Shown: positions 1-25,113, counted from the first letter of the stretch. The stretch is 64,000 bases of DNA from Actinostola sp. cb2023 (GCA_033675265.1 JAUJYZ010000011.1:359475-423474); one strand, 5' to 3'. Program-made: numbers and translations. Notes: generated from the sequence alone by a model not told the origin.

Positions 1-697
1 CTAGATACACCCATACGTACAGTAATTCGGTTTATGGGTTGACTGTGCATTGTCACTCTGTGATGTTGTCACGCTCGTCACACTCTAGATACACCCATAC
101 GTACAGTAATTCGGTTTATGGGTTGCCTGTGCATTGTCACTCTGTGATGTTGTCACGCTCGTCACACTCTAGATACACCCATACGTACAGTAATTCGGTT
201 TATGGATTGCCTGTGCATTGTCACTCTGTGATGTTGTCACGCTCGTCACACTCTAGATACACCCATACGTACAGTAATTCGGTTTATGGGTTGCCTGTGC
301 ATTGTCACTCTGTGATGTTGTCACGCTCGTCACACTCTAGATACACCCATACGTACAGTAATTCGGTTCATGGGTTGCCTGTGCATTGTCACTCTGTGAT
401 GTTGTCACGCTCGTCACACTCTAGATACACCCATACGTACAGTAATTCGGTTTATGGGTTGCCTGTGCATTGTCACTCTGTGATGTTGTCACGCTCGTCA
501 CACTCTAGATACACCCATACGTACAGTAATTCGGTTTATGGGTTGCCTGTGCATTGTCACTCTGTGATGTTGTCACGCTCGTCACACTCTAGATACACCC
601 ATACGTACAGTAATTCGGTTTATGGGTTGCCTGTGCATTGTCACTCTGTGATGTTGTCACGCTCGTCACACTCTAGATACACCCATACGTACAGTAA
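1..697. repeat. 84-bp satellite array A (cut by window edge)
   Basis: About 8.3 head-to-tail copies of an 84-bp unit, nearly identical to one another. The first copy is cut by the window start. Because 84 is divisible by three and the unit lacks an in-frame stop, the array reads as a 28-residue periodic open frame. This is not convincing as coding, because the sister array at 15722-17138 has units of varying length that break the frame. The array abuts the Ly6 copy 1 segment, as the sister array sits beside copy 2. Confidence 0.95.
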
Positions 698-830
698 AGT
701 TGTTGTTGCTGTAATTCTTATCTCGGGTATCTTATTTACTAAAAAAAAACACCTAAAAGATACGAGATCGCTGATTTTGACCCCTAAGACGGGTACGACG
801 AGCATCCCCGTCATTTTCCGACCGGAGTCC

Positions 831-1219
831 TGGCATAGGCAGCCCAACCTTTGCTTCTGAGGCTACTAAATACTATATTAAAATAGGTTAATTGCGTCTT
901 TTTGGATGGATTTCCTGTGGTAGAGGGCGCGCGCAATACGTAAGGTTGGGTTCCCTGTGCATAAAAAGGTATGATGTTGGGCTCCCTGTGCACGTCCCGC
1001 AAGACGCGCCCGCAGAGAGTGCATATTGAAACATTGTTTCACTACTAGGGAGCCCAACATCATACATTTTTATGCACAGAGAACCCAACCTTACGTATCG
1101 GCGCCTGCGCGCTCTACCACAGGAAACCCATCAAAAAAGACGCAAATATCTTATTTTAATCCTGTTTTAATATAGTATTTAGTAGCCTCAGAAGCAAAGG
1201 TTGGGCTGCCTGTGCCATG
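831..1219. mobile_element. Palindromic foldback element next to Ly6 copy 1
   Basis: A near-perfect inverted repeat of about 390 bp centred near 1025. Its outer ends read AGGCAGCCCAACC and GGTTGGGCTGCCT. Each arm is about 170 bp and there is no plausible protein inside, which fits a non-autonomous foldback or MITE-type element. An almost identical copy lies at 18483-18868 and a related, larger element at 46249-48488. The family is therefore dispersed, and the first two copies were probably duplicated together with the Ly6 genes. Confidence 0.85.
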
Positions 1220-1238
1220 GTGCAAAATTTATCCTGAA

Positions 1239-1292
1239 TAAAAAAACAACTGTCAACATGAACAGTTGTTTTTGTCGCTCAACAATTTTATT
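1239..1292 (-). terminator. Putative Ly6 copy 1 3' end: stem-loop and polyadenylation signal
   Basis: AATAAA is read on the minus strand at 1287-1292, about 400 bases beyond the Ly6 stop. Next to it is a short hairpin (ACAACTGT / ACAGTTGT). The same signal and hairpin are conserved downstream of Ly6 copy 2 (AATAAA at 18935-18940). Its use as the poly(A) site is inferred. Confidence 0.4.
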
Positions 1293-1588
1293 CCACATCA
1301 ACAAGTAAACTTCAACATTCAAAATAAGTTTCACAGTATCTACTTTCTCTTTAAATTCACCTTAGTTATTTCTTCTCAATTGTCAGTTTATATTTTGGCT
1401 CAGGCCCTACGTTCAACATTTCTTGATATTTATTATTTATTTGAAAACGTTCACATACAACTCGAATCAGTTTCAAAAATTACAAAAATGATCGACACAC
1501 ATGCGAAAAATAAAATCATATCGATCAGTTCATTAATTCAATGCAAATAAAAATCCCCCAAACCCCGGTAATTGCATCTCCAGCGACT

Positions 1589-1687
1589 ACAACAAGTAAT
1601 AGGCAACAGCAGAGAAGGCCACAATGGTAATGACTGTGTGGGACGTCAAGGTTGATCCTGCGTTACATAGGTCTCCCTCACAGCACC
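1589..1687 (-). pseudogene. Truncated Ly6 3'-end fragment
   Basis: A second copy of only the last 100 bases of a Ly6 terminal exon, placed directly behind the Ly6 copy 1 stop. Read on the minus strand it encodes CCEGDLCNAGSTLTSHTV and then the hydrophobic GPI tail, ending YYLL-stop. Its sequence (STLTSHTVITI) matches the distant copy 2 gene rather than its neighbour (TTLTSFSVITF). It is therefore a relic of a tandem or unequal exchange, not a recent local duplication. It has no upstream exon part and cannot encode a complete protein. Confidence 0.8.
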
Positions 1688-1688
1688 A

Positions 1689-14729
<13,041 letters not shown>

Positions 14730-14884
14730 GTTTGGTTCAGAAGGTTACAATGGCTTTCTTGTGTAGTGGTTGATGGCGTTGCAATAAACTAAGGTGTGCC
14801 AATGAAGTGCCAATGTTGGATGTTAAGCCCATGCCGTGGCGATCAATCACTGATCAAACTTTAGCCAATAGAGTACCCAAGTGA

Positions 14885-15215
14885 TGACATCATACAAAAT
14901 AAAAATTTCGCTTTATCAACTTTCGATCCCCGATTTCGAAAGAGCATCAAAAATAAAAATTTCGCTTTATCAACAATAGCGGCTGAGATATGCCCAGTTG
15001 AATATATAACTAATTTCCCCACACAAATCGCCTGGTCCAGGCTGAAATTACAGTGATTTGTGTGGGGAAATTATATATTCAACTGGGCATATCTCAGCCG
15101 CTATTTAACCGATTGCTCTCAAATTTGGCATGTAAGCTTCTTTATTGATGCTCTTTCGAAATCGGGGATCGAAAGTTGATAAAGCGAAAATTATTGTTTT
15201 CGTGACGTCACACTT
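14885..15215. mobile_element. About 300-bp palindrome
   Basis: GCTTTATCAACTTTCGATCC and ATTTCCCCACACAAATC on the left are mirrored by GATTTGTGTGGGGAAAT and GGATCGAAAGTTGATAAAGC on the right, centred near 15040. The left arm also carries an internal direct repeat of AAAAATTTCGCTTTATCAAC. This is a foldback element. Confidence 0.85.
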
Positions 15216-15721
15216 CGGTACTTTGATTATGCACAATTTCAATCGATTTTTGGCGCTCGCCACCGCGGGGGTTCCCTTCGCAGGCTACAGTCGCAGCTAA
15301 CTGGTTTTATAACAACAAGATCAGACGATCGAGAGCTAGCTAGGAACGATCAAGAAACAACCAGCAAAAGCCTACACCAAAAGAAAAATGAAAAATCCAT
15401 CGGCGAAATTAAATAAGAAACTCTACTGGCAGGGTAGCTGGTACCATGGTAACAGAGTCTTCCTTAATCCTTCTCTCTTCTTTGCTAGCAGACTGCAGGG
15501 TATAGGTAGCTGGCAGATATAAATACGCCCTCAGTTGCATTGACTCGGGCTTTGGAGTCAGTACTATTGAACAATGAAAGGCGAAAAGCTTGTTATACAA
15601 ATTGTGAGGTTCGGAAATTTGATTCTAAAAATGTTGACTGCGAAGTTGTTATGGAAACACATTGGTTGGTTGCTAATGCAGTTCTGCTGAAGTTAATACC
15701 GACGAAAGTATTTCTATATCA
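15216..15721. other. Interval without a recognised gene
   Basis: Mixed-composition sequence. Two short overlapping open frames (15409-15600 minus, 15540-15770 plus) show no domain, splice context or family likeness. Confidence 0.4.
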
Positions 15722-17136
15722 AGTGATTTATGGGTTGCCTGTGCATTTTGTCACGCTCGTCACACTCTAGATACACCCATACTTACAGTAATTCGGTTTT
15801 ATGGGTTGCCTGTGCATTGTCACTCTGTGATGTTGTCACGCTCGTCACACACTAGATACACCCATACTTACAGTAATTCGGTTTTATGGGTTGCCTGTGC
15901 ATTGTCACTCTGTGATGTTGTCACACTCGTCACACTCTAGATACACCCATACTTACAGTAATTCGGTTTGATGGGTTGCCTGTGCATGTCACTCTGTGAT
16001 GTTGTCACGCTCGTCACACTCTAGATACACCCATACTTACAGTAATTCGGTTTTATGGGTTGCCTGTGCATTGTCACTCTGTGATGTTGTCACACTCGTC
16101 ACACTCTAGATACACCCATACTTACAGTAATTCGGTTTGATGGGTTGCCTGTGCATGTCACTCTGTGATGTTGTCACGCTCGTCACACTCTAGATACACC
16201 CATACGTACAGTAATTCGGTTTGATGGGTTGCCTGTGCATGTCACTCTGTGATGTTGTCACGCTCGTCATACTCTAGATACACCCATACGTACAGTAATT
16301 CGGTTTTATGGGTTGCCTGTGGATTGTCACTCTGTGATGTTGTCACGCTCGTCACACTCTAGATACACCCATACGTAGAGTAATTCGGTTTATGGGTTGC
16401 CTGTGCATTGTCACTCTGTGATGTTGTCACGCTCGTCACACTCTAGATACACCCATACTTACAGTAATTCGGTTTTATGGGTTGCCTGTGCATTGTCACT
16501 CTGTGATGTTGTCACGCTCATCACACTCTAGATACACCCATACGTACAGTAATTCGGTTTGATGGGTTGCCTGTGCATTGTCACTCTGTGATGTTGTCAC
16601 ACTCATCACACTCTAGATACACCCATACGTACAGTAATTCGGTTTATGGGTTGCCTGTGCATTGTCACTCTGTGATGTTGTCACACTCATCACACTCTAG
16701 ATACACCCATACGTACAGTAATTCGGTTTATGGGTTGCCTGTGCATTGTCACTCTGTGATGTTGTCACACTCGTCACACTGTAGATACACCCATACTTAC
16801 AGTAATTCGGTTTATGGGTTGCCTGTGCATTGTCACTCTGTGATGTTGTCACACTCGTCACACTGTAGATACACCCATACTTACAGTAATTCGGTTGATG
16901 GGTTGCCTGTGCATTGTCACTCTGTGATGTTGTCACGCTCATCACACTCTAAATACACCCAAGTAATTCGGTTTATGGGTTGCCTGTGCATTGTCACTCT
17001 GTGATGTTGTCACACTCGTCACACTGTAGATACACCCATACTTACAGTAATTCGGTTGATGGGTTGCCTGTGGATTGTCACTCTGCGATGTTGTCACGTT
17101 CGTCACACTCTAGATACACCCATACGTACAGTAATT

Positions 17137-17138
<2 letters not shown>
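15722..17138. repeat. 84-bp satellite array B
   Basis: About 17 units of the same 84-bp satellite as at 1-697, more diverged and with unit lengths of 83-85 bp (GTTTATGG, GTTTTATGG and GTTTGATGG variants; one unit lacks about 13 bp near 16953). It ends directly in a 42-base poly(G) run (17138-17179). Confidence 0.95.

Positions 17139-17179
<41 letters not shown>
17138..17179. repeat. poly(G) tract, 42 G
   Basis: An uninterrupted G run at the exact junction between satellite B and unrelated sequence. The satellite side keeps the CAGTAATTCGG of its unit. Confidence 0.97.
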
Positions 17180-17180
<1 letters not shown>

Positions 17181-17394
17181 GACTCCTATTTATAGAATGA
17201 CGGAGATGCTCGTCGGAAATTTTGAAAATGACCCCTAAAAGGTACCTAAGTGTATTCCTGGTGGGCGTGGCAACATAAGATTTTTACCCCTAAAAGGTAC
17301 CAGCTAAATAACAACAAATTTAACTTTACCGACGAGTGTTAAGTGAAATGAGATAAATCAGATGATTAAAGTTGTTGGTATAGGTAATAGCATG

Positions 17395-17545
17395 GTTTGT
17401 AGTGACATTTGGGATAAATACCACGAGTGATATTTCAAAATTGTTAACAAAATTTCACGAGCCTTCGGCGAGTGAAATTTGTGACAATTTTGAAATATCA
17501 CGAGTGGTATTTATCCCAAATATCACGTACAAAGCATGCTATTAA
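17395..17545. repeat. Palindrome, about 150 bp
   Basis: ATTTGGGATAAATACCACGA ... TCGTGGTATTTATCCCAAAT around a CGAGCCTTCGGCGAG centre, with outer AGCATGG / AAAGCATGCT arms. Confidence 0.75.
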
Positions 17546-17550
17546 ATGTT

Positions 17551-18113
17551 TATAATATGACCTAAGAAAATACTGCAATTTCGATCAGTTTGTCTGTAGT
17601 TTTACCATGAACTAATGGAAAATGCTCTCAAGTAAATTATTTTCATAGAAAAACGTTCATAAATTAGATAACAAATGAAGAAAACAGAAACAAGAGGTTT
17701 CTAAAGCTTTATTTGTACCTTTTTCAGCAATAATTCTTAATTCTGACTTTTCGATCTAAAGCAGGAAAACCTTTACTTTAGCACGATCAACAGTCGATCG
17801 TTTCTCGCTGATGTTTGCAGTCTCAGCCAAAGAAAACCTTCCTGATTTGTCAACAATATATCCATGTTGATGTACTTTTTCAATTTGTTGTTCTTGAGAT
17901 TTGTTTCTAGGTATATTTCAGCTTTTTTAGCGAGAAAAACTCTGTCGGGTTTATCCGCCATCTTGGATTTGAATGTCATGCTTGGTGCTCAAACAATGGT
18001 TACCATGGTGATTTTGAAATACCACTCCTGAGAGCTTGAAATACCACTATTACGCTGAAATACCACTCCTCTCAGCCAATCGAATTGCAGGATTTTCTTA
18101 GGTCATATTATAA
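17551..18113. mobile_element. Terminal-inverted-repeat element
   Basis: Ends TATAATATGACCTAAGAAAA and TTTTCTTAGGTCATATTATA enclose 560 bp, with about 28-bp arms. A short run of GAAATACCACT repeats lies near the right end (18017-18066). The element separates satellite B from the rest of the Ly6 copy 2 segment and is absent at the equivalent place in copy 1. Confidence 0.75.
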
Positions 18114-18482
18114 TTGCTGTAATTCTTATCTCGGGTATCTTATTTACTAAAAAAACACCCTAAAAGGTACCAGATCGCTGATTTTGATCCCTAAAACGGC
18201 TACGACGAGCATCCCCGTCATTTTCCGATCGGAGTATATTTCATTGGATATATTTCATTTCCGGAATCTTGCGCGTGAGTAGTTTCTAAAATGGAATAGC
18301 CAATCAAATTGTCTCAAAAATGGATTATGCCAGAGCCTACGTTCTTCGCCGCTGACCAAAAGTAACGCAGGCTCTGGGGACGAGATTGGATCAATTCTAA
18401 TATCAGTTTATCTCCTGACCTCGCTTGCGCGCGCAGAATCATGAAGCATTCTGGGAAACTAGGAAAAGGTGCATGGCATGCG

Positions 18483-18868
18483 CCATGGCACAGGCAGCCC
18501 AACCCTTGCTACTAAATACTATATTCAAATAAGTTAATTGCGTCTTTTTGGATGGATTTCCTGTGGTAGAGGGCGCGCGTGCAATACGTAAGGTTGGGTT
18601 CCCTGTGCATAAAAAGGTATGATGTTGGGCTCCCTGTGCACGTCCCGCAAGACGCGCCCGCAGAGAGTGCATATTGAAACATTGTTTCACTACTAGGGAG
18701 CCCAACATCATACATTTTTATGCACAGAGAACCCAACCTTACGTATCGGCGCGCGCGCGCTCTACCACAGGAAACCCATCAAAAAAGACGCAAATATCTT
18801 ATTTTAATCCTGTTTTAATATAGTATTTAGTAGCCTCAGAAGCAAAGGTTGGGCTGCCTGTGCCATGG
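18483..18868. mobile_element. Palindromic foldback element next to Ly6 copy 2
   Basis: The second near-identical copy of the element at 831-1219, in the same position relative to the Ly6 terminal exon. Just upstream (18230-18395) is a dispersed GGCTCTGGGGACGAGATTGG repeat shared with 28000-28154. Confidence 0.85.
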
Positions 18869-19242
18869 TGCAAAATTCATCCTGAATAAAAAAACAACTG
18901 TCAACATGAACAGTTGTTTTTGTCGCTCAACAATTTTATTCCACATCAACAAGTAAACTTCAACATTCAAAATAAGTTTCACAGTATCTACTTTCTCTTT
19001 CACCTTAGTTGTTTCTTCTCAATTGTTTTATATTTTGGCATAAAATAATAAACATAATAGGCCCTATGTTCAACATTTCTTTATATTTATTATTTATTTG
19101 AAAACGTTCACATACAACTCGAATCAGTTTCAAAAATTACAAAAATGATCGACACATGCGAAAAATAAAATCATATCGATCAGTTCATTAATTCAATGCA
19201 AATAAAAAATCCCCCAAACCCCGGTAATTGTATCTCCAGCGA

Positions 19243-19887
19243 CTACATCAAGTAATAGGCAACAGCAGAGAAGGCCACAATGGTAATGACTGTGTGGGAC
19301 GTCAAGGTTGATCCTGCGTTACAGAGGTCTCCCTCACAGCACGACACTGAGCATGTTGAACCACACTTGTCCTTCATTGTATCGCAGATGCTTGTGCTGG
19401 AGCAACTCTTCACTACACCGTCAGAGTCTTTGGTGGTAATCTTCATGCACCTGTTGAGAAACCCACAGTCCTTCTCGTTGGTCTTACAGTTTGCATTCGC
19501 GTCGGTGCAAACGTAGCACTTGATAGAGAGAGCTAAAGTGAATGAAAATAGAATGAATAAATAAACGAGACAATTAAAGTAGAATTTTACTTTCCATTTT
19601 AATCATTTCTTCCCATTCCATTATGTCCCTCCCCTCCCCTATCCCCATCTCGCCTTGACACGTACCCTGCATGGATTTCCAAGGATGCTATAAATCTGCT
19701 TTGATTCAATGTAAAATAAGATAATGAAAAAATGAATAAAACAAAATGTCATCTGAAATGCGTAATTTTAGGCTATAACCTGGATTAATGATTTTTATGC
19801 GTTCATTTTACCTGGATTAGAGAATAAAATGGCCCAAAACCTGGACGTACCCTGTACCGCCGCACATATATATCATGTAATTATTGG

Positions 19888-19947
<60 letters not shown>

Positions 19948-20435
19948 GGGATTTACTACACTACGTCTGATTGCGGGTTATTCAGTTATAGTTTTTCTCA
20001 TACTGACTGAAAGCATCAACACTACTAGACTATTCAGCACTGCCAAATATTCTCTATTATTCTCAGAGCGGTAGAAGCTTAGTGCATGCCTGGGATGGAC
20101 TGCAACGTGTTTCATCAGATTTCAGTTTAAGTCCGAGGGGGGTCGGGGGGAGGGGGGGTTCACTCCCGGAAATAAGTTTGGATAGGGTGTGCCACAGAGA
20201 TGTCGAAACCCTGACCCTACTTAAGAATGACATCTAACTGAACTGAAATATATAGTCCTATCTATAAGGAATAAATTATCATTGAACTATATGTTGGCAG
20301 TCTGTATATTAGGGACTACCACAGTAGCGTTAATTCCATTGAATCGCTAATCTTATGTGATAAAAATAAGCTAGTTCTAAAACCATACCCTATTCGGGGT
20401 CACATACATATATATAGCGAATAAATGGGAGTAAT

Positions 20436-20503
<68 letters not shown>

Positions 20504-21849
20504 TGATATCGACGTAGCGTATTGTTGTTTTCGCAATTGGAGCTCATTGCAGAACATTTTCAATGTACATATCTCTAGGCTTGTGTTATTGTTGTTTGGT
20601 AAAAGCAGGGGCTATACCCAGATCGAGATTGGCACCGCTGTATTATGTTCTTAATGGTCTCAGCATGGGTATAGATTTATCATGACAAGTTGATCTTGAG
20701 TTAATTCAAGGATTCTAAGTGTTGAATGGATAATATGAATCATAAACAATGACTGTAGAAAAACATTAATGCTGAGAAGAAGATAAAGACAACACGTCAC
20801 GTGCTTCTCTCAAGTCTCAACATGTTTAACACTCTATTTCTTCATTTGAAGAATCGCTCATTACGTTTAAGATTTTTTTATACGCATTTCAGATCAGGAC
20901 ATTTAGTTTTTATCAGTCCCAATAATTACATGATATATATGTGCGGCGGTACAGGGTCCAGGTTTTGGGCCATTTTATTCTCTAATCCAGGTAAAATGAA
21001 CGCATAAAAATCATTAATCCATAGGTTATAGCCTAAAAAACATTTATTAATTTTTAATAATTTGCATAATGTGGTATCGGCGTTTCAGTAAAACTCCGCA
21101 TGAACAATAATAATGGCGTCAGTCAGACGTAAAGGTGTTAGAGTGTTAGTCTGGCAAAATATCCTGACGAATGCATCGTATCAGATCGTCAATAAAAATT
21201 CGTAAATCCAGGTTTTCGAGTGACAAATTCCAAAAACAGGGTCCAGGTCTGAACATCTCGCCGCACATACCTAACCATTTTTTAACCAAGTACCCCCCCC
21301 CCCCCCCCCCCCCCCTTCCCCCGGAAGTAAATGTCAAGAGACTATCGACATTCATGATTTAGTGTTTTTTTTTCAAGTTATTATTTATAAGTAAGCTGAC
21401 TCTCAGTCGGATACTCGAATCTGTTATATTTAATAGCACTTTGTAACTGATAGAGTACAAACACTTACACCCTGCACTGAGTACTAAAGTAGTGATATTT
21501 CTACTGTTTCCTCGGTACTATTTAGTACAAAAAAATCCACGGTTTTAGTTTTAATACTAATAAATCTTATATTGCGCAAATATCAATCCTAAAGTTTTCA
21601 GATGCGCAATAGAATAGAACTCGTTATTTAAAGAAGGCGTATCATCTAGGAGTATAATCAGTAATCTTTTACCTATTCCATCACAGTTCCTCCCCTAATA
21701 ACTACGATGATATTCACCCTTGTAATGCATGTTTAAATCATGCTGGGTTTCAAACTATATTATCCGTTCTTAACAAATAGTATTGAATGCATACCTGAGG
21801 GTACCGCGACCACAAGGAACAAGAGAACTAGGACAAGACAACCCTTCAT
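19243..21849 (-). CDS. Ly6/uPAR-family GPI-anchored protein, copy 2 (two exons)
   Basis: A complete 114-residue model from exon 1 (21795-21849; MKGCLVLVLLFLVVAVPS leader, donor GTATGC, phase 1) and exon 2 (19243-19532; CTTTAG acceptor). The mature chain starts ALSIKCYVC. It has twelve cysteines, the terminal CCEGDLCN of the three-finger fold and a hydrophobic GPI-type tail (FSAVAYYLM). It should be secreted through the ER and displayed on the cell surface; the partner is unknown. The 2.26-kb intron contains two poly(C) runs and an inverted segment. The lengths sum to a multiple of three and no stop interrupts. It is a close paralog of the protein at 1689-1987. Confidence 0.8.
19892..19945. 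repeat. poly(C) tract, 54 C
   Basis: An uninterrupted C run followed by GGGGG, at the inner border of the left 120-bp arm. Confidence 0.97.
20437..20503. repeat. poly(C) tract, 67 C
   Basis: The longest mononucleotide run in the window. Confidence 0.97.
21293..21315. repeat. poly(C) tract, 23 C
   Basis: An uninterrupted C run followed by TTCCCCC, in the Ly6 copy 2 intron. Confidence 0.95.
21795..21849 (-). CDS. Ly6 copy 2 exon 1 (signal peptide)
   Basis: ATG at 21849 in a CCACCATGAAG start context opens an 18-codon hydrophobic leader and ends in phase 1 before GTATGC. It joins in frame to the exon beginning at 19532. Confidence 0.75.
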
Positions 21850-22139
21850 GGTGGATACTGACGATTACAAGGCGGCCAAATGAATGATATCAGAACACGT
21901 ACGGATGTCAGTGACGCTCTGCATTATACGTGGAAACAATCTCGTTTAAATAGCAGAATATTTTGAGTGACAGCCGTCAATCAAAGATTGGAGGTTAGTT
22001 GCCCATACTCCTCCCCCAAGGAATATGTTAAGTTTTAGTAAGCCCAGGGCTTATAACCGCGATTCTACGGTATGTTAATTGGGGGCGTTGTTGAGATCAC
22101 ATGTCAACTATATCCTGTTTGTTGCTAACTGTCCCGCAG

Positions 22140-22387
22140 AGAGAGAGTGAGCTAGCCCGGGTGATCGTCGAAGTTAGGGTTTGAAATCGGCGATACGGTA
22201 TTTTTTAGGTGTTGGTCAAGTGAAATCCCAATTTTTAAATTATATAAGAGCTGGTATTTTTTAGGGTACAAAACTAGGAACAAGCGTGTTACGTCTTGAA
22301 TAGCGGTATCCCGGCGAGCGATCCGATGGTTATGATTATTTATTATGATGATGATTTTAGGGTGATTTGTAGACCATGAGGTATTTT

Positions 22388-22442
<55 letters not shown>

Positions 22443-22500
22443 ATTTTTCACGGTTTGGTATTTTTTTGAGTATTTTTACCCGCTGGGTGGGCTAGTCAAT
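22140..22500. repeat. 5' block of BTB duplicon A with poly(G)
   Basis: A segment containing GGAACAAGCGTGTTACGTCT and CCCGGCGAGCGATCCGAT recurs at about 30500-30690 (copy B) and 35430-35640 (copy C), marking the left end of each BTB duplication. In copy A it is interrupted by a 52-base poly(G) run (22390-22441). Confidence 0.8.
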
Positions 22501-22899
22501 GCAAGCACACTATGCGAACAAATACCATTGGAAAATCAGGAACTCACAATCAGTGATCAGTCAGTACTAACCAGAAAAGGAGACATTATTGAATTGACAT
22601 GACAATACGTTTACTTATGCACCACCTAAAGTTCTTACATTGATAATTACGAACAGATATAGACGCAGAGAGTTTGTACTTTGTCGTCCATTTTCTGTTC
22701 GACAAGATTGCAGCAAGCTATAGTATTTGAAAATTCATAGCATCCAAAAATTAACGGAAGCCTGCACACGGTCGCACGCGCGTCTGCTTTAGGAGGCCAA
22801 ACGAATTCGGGGACCCCTAGTCCTATTTTTAAGTTTTTTTTACTCTACATTGGTATTTTGATGTTGTACCCATGACATGTTTTTCACCACCCTCCATAA

Positions 22900-23016
22900 A
22901 TAAATATTTAGAGGTTGGACTACCTGTGGCATATCACGTGATTTCTGAGAAAAGTCAAAAAGCATTTGCATATGAGCTGCAGCGAGAAACCGAGAAACAA
23001 TTTGCAAAAAAAGGTA
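22900..23016 (+). other. Conserved segment upstream of BTB copy A, possible exon
   Basis: A short open stretch (VGLPVAYHVISEKSQKAFAY, then ELQRETEKQFAKK) preceded by a TATTTAG acceptor-like site and followed by a GTAGGT donor-like site. It is kept in all three BTB duplicons (also 31030-31138 and 36243-36352). Copies differ by both synonymous and conservative changes. It could be a coding exon of an alternative transcript or a 5' untranslated exon. The family is unknown. Confidence 0.35.
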
Positions 23017-24100
23017 GGTTTTTACCTGAGATTAAACAGCAATATAGACTGCAGTTAGACAGACAAATGAATTACTTAATGAATTACCACATGACAAGAA
23101 TTCAGTTTGAATCAAAGGAATTTGAAGAGAGTATTTTTTTACATCTTTCACGTTTCGACACTGCATGGCTGGCACGGTACACTGTCATATCATATTGACA
23201 AGCTTTCTATTTAAATAACCAATACAGTTTAAAACATCAATCACTTGAACATCCTCACGATTTTATCTTTTGTTTATGAAGTGCTTTTCACGATTCACGC
23301 GCCATTTTTGGGCCACGCGTCACCCCTTTGCTAATCTGTATTCTGTTCTGGTTCAGTGTTGGACAGCCGCAATATGACTTCCGCAACAAGTTCCAACAGA
23401 CGTCGTTCCCCCTTTACTCCCATATCATTGCTATACATAATTCTGACAAGGATCTAATTTTAATTTTTGCAAAAACAAATTAAAGCGCCTTACTATACAG
23501 GATTACTACCGTAACTAGTACTAAATTGTCATGCAATAACTGTCTAAACTAGGGGGTCCATTTTATATTGATCTGTCTTGAACAACTAGGGTATGAATTT
23601 TCAAGATGTCGCTGTCTATAGATCTTACTGGATAGGGTCAGGGTTTACGGACTCCAGCGGGACACCCCTATCAAAACCCAGATCAAGTACCCCACCCTCC
23701 TCCCCCCGGGGTTTGTTGCCAATGGGTATTTCTTCTTGGAGCGAGACTGGGTTCCCGAGGATATCACTTGAAACAAGTATTGCACAGCAACATTTTAAGA
23801 TTTTTATTAGATTGTTAAAAAAAGACATCTGCTCCAGAGTCTATCTCGCTTTATGTTAGTACTATTTGTTTGCACAGAATCAGTTAATATGGAGGGAGCA
23901 GCATGCGAATCGAGAAAGAAAAAAGAAAGGAAGAGGGAAAGAAAGGCAAAAGAAGTAGTAGATGTTGATGTTACTGAAGCAGGTTGAAGATCCATGACTT
24001 TTTTTTATCATTGTTCATGCATTCGTAGCCAATGCATTATTCTTTCCCTGTCCTCAGTTCCTAGTCCTATACATCCTGCGTTCCCCCTCTCTCTATCTAC

Positions 24101-24231
<131 letters not shown>

Positions 24232-25113
24232 CCTGCCTTTGTTTCTTCGCGTCTTTCACTTTTGCTTCGCTGGAAAAAACGCGCGCAATTTTCAAACCTT
24301 CAACTACCAAGGTTTCGGACTTTTCCAAAGAATTTCCAAGGTTTAAAGAGCCTCAGCTGCGATTTGTCCAGTACTTGCATCCTTCTTTGCGCCTTTCTGC
24401 CGTTTTCTCTCTCGCTTCACTAGACTGATTGCATAAGTCGGTCCCAGTTCGCTCTCTGTCCGAAAACAGCGACTTATTAGTTATTAAATATGGAATCAGT
24501 CTATAGCTTCACTTACGGCTTTAACTCTCTCTTGTTTTGTACTCCAGGTTTAACTGATCTTCATCTCGATGAAGCTGCAACTCAGCATGAATTCTCAAAA
24601 CCCTGGAAAAACAGTGACACAGTTTTAATCATCGAAGGGCAAAACCTGCACGTTCACCGAGCATTCCTTGAGATGGCATCGCCGGTGTTCCAAACCATGT
24701 TTTCACAACGAGCAGAAGATGCTCAGGGAAACGAGATTAGTTTTCCTGGGAAAAAAGTCGTAGAATTTGTTGACTTTTTTAGACATATTTACCCACAGTT
24801 TTCAAGTAAACTAACAAGTAAGTGAATGGTCATAGTCAAAATGGTGTTGATGATGATGATGTCTGGGGATGAGTGGGCCGGGGGCAGGGCATGGGAATAA
24901 ACAGGGAATTTATTTCGAGTAGGGATGTGCCACGGGGACTCCAACACCTTGATCCTATGCCAGCCTTGCCTCAGACCGCCTTTCTCTCTATTCACTCAAC
25001 TGATGTCCTGGAATGACGTCATAGATTGTCCCTCATTAACCGCTCGTCCTCAGGTCTTGCGCTTCGCACTCGGTTATTCTGACCCATTTCAAAAATATAT
25101 CTGGTGATGATTC

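Larger units (their letters stand above)
19768..21045. mobile_element. Inverted-repeat-bounded, inverted segment in the Ly6 copy 2 intron
   Basis: Arms of about 120 bp (19768-19890 and 20913-21045; GGCTATAACCTGGATTAATG and its complement) flank about 1 kb whose content (20225-20900) is the reverse complement of 2340-3030 in the copy 1 segment. In copy 1 the arms are absent. Two poly(C) runs (19892-19945, 20437-20503) lie inside. The simplest reading is an inversion or composite insertion using the inverted arms. Confidence 0.65.

Noticed and set aside
39..860. 273-codon repeat protein from the 84-bp satellite
   Set aside because: The frame is open only because 84 is a multiple of three. The homologous array at 15722-17138 contains 83- and 85-bp units that break it, and no start context or splice logic supports it.
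22152..22451. Proline-rich small protein from the poly(G) region
   Set aside because: The proline run is just the translated homopolymer, and the rest matches the noncoding 5' block shared by the BTB duplicons.
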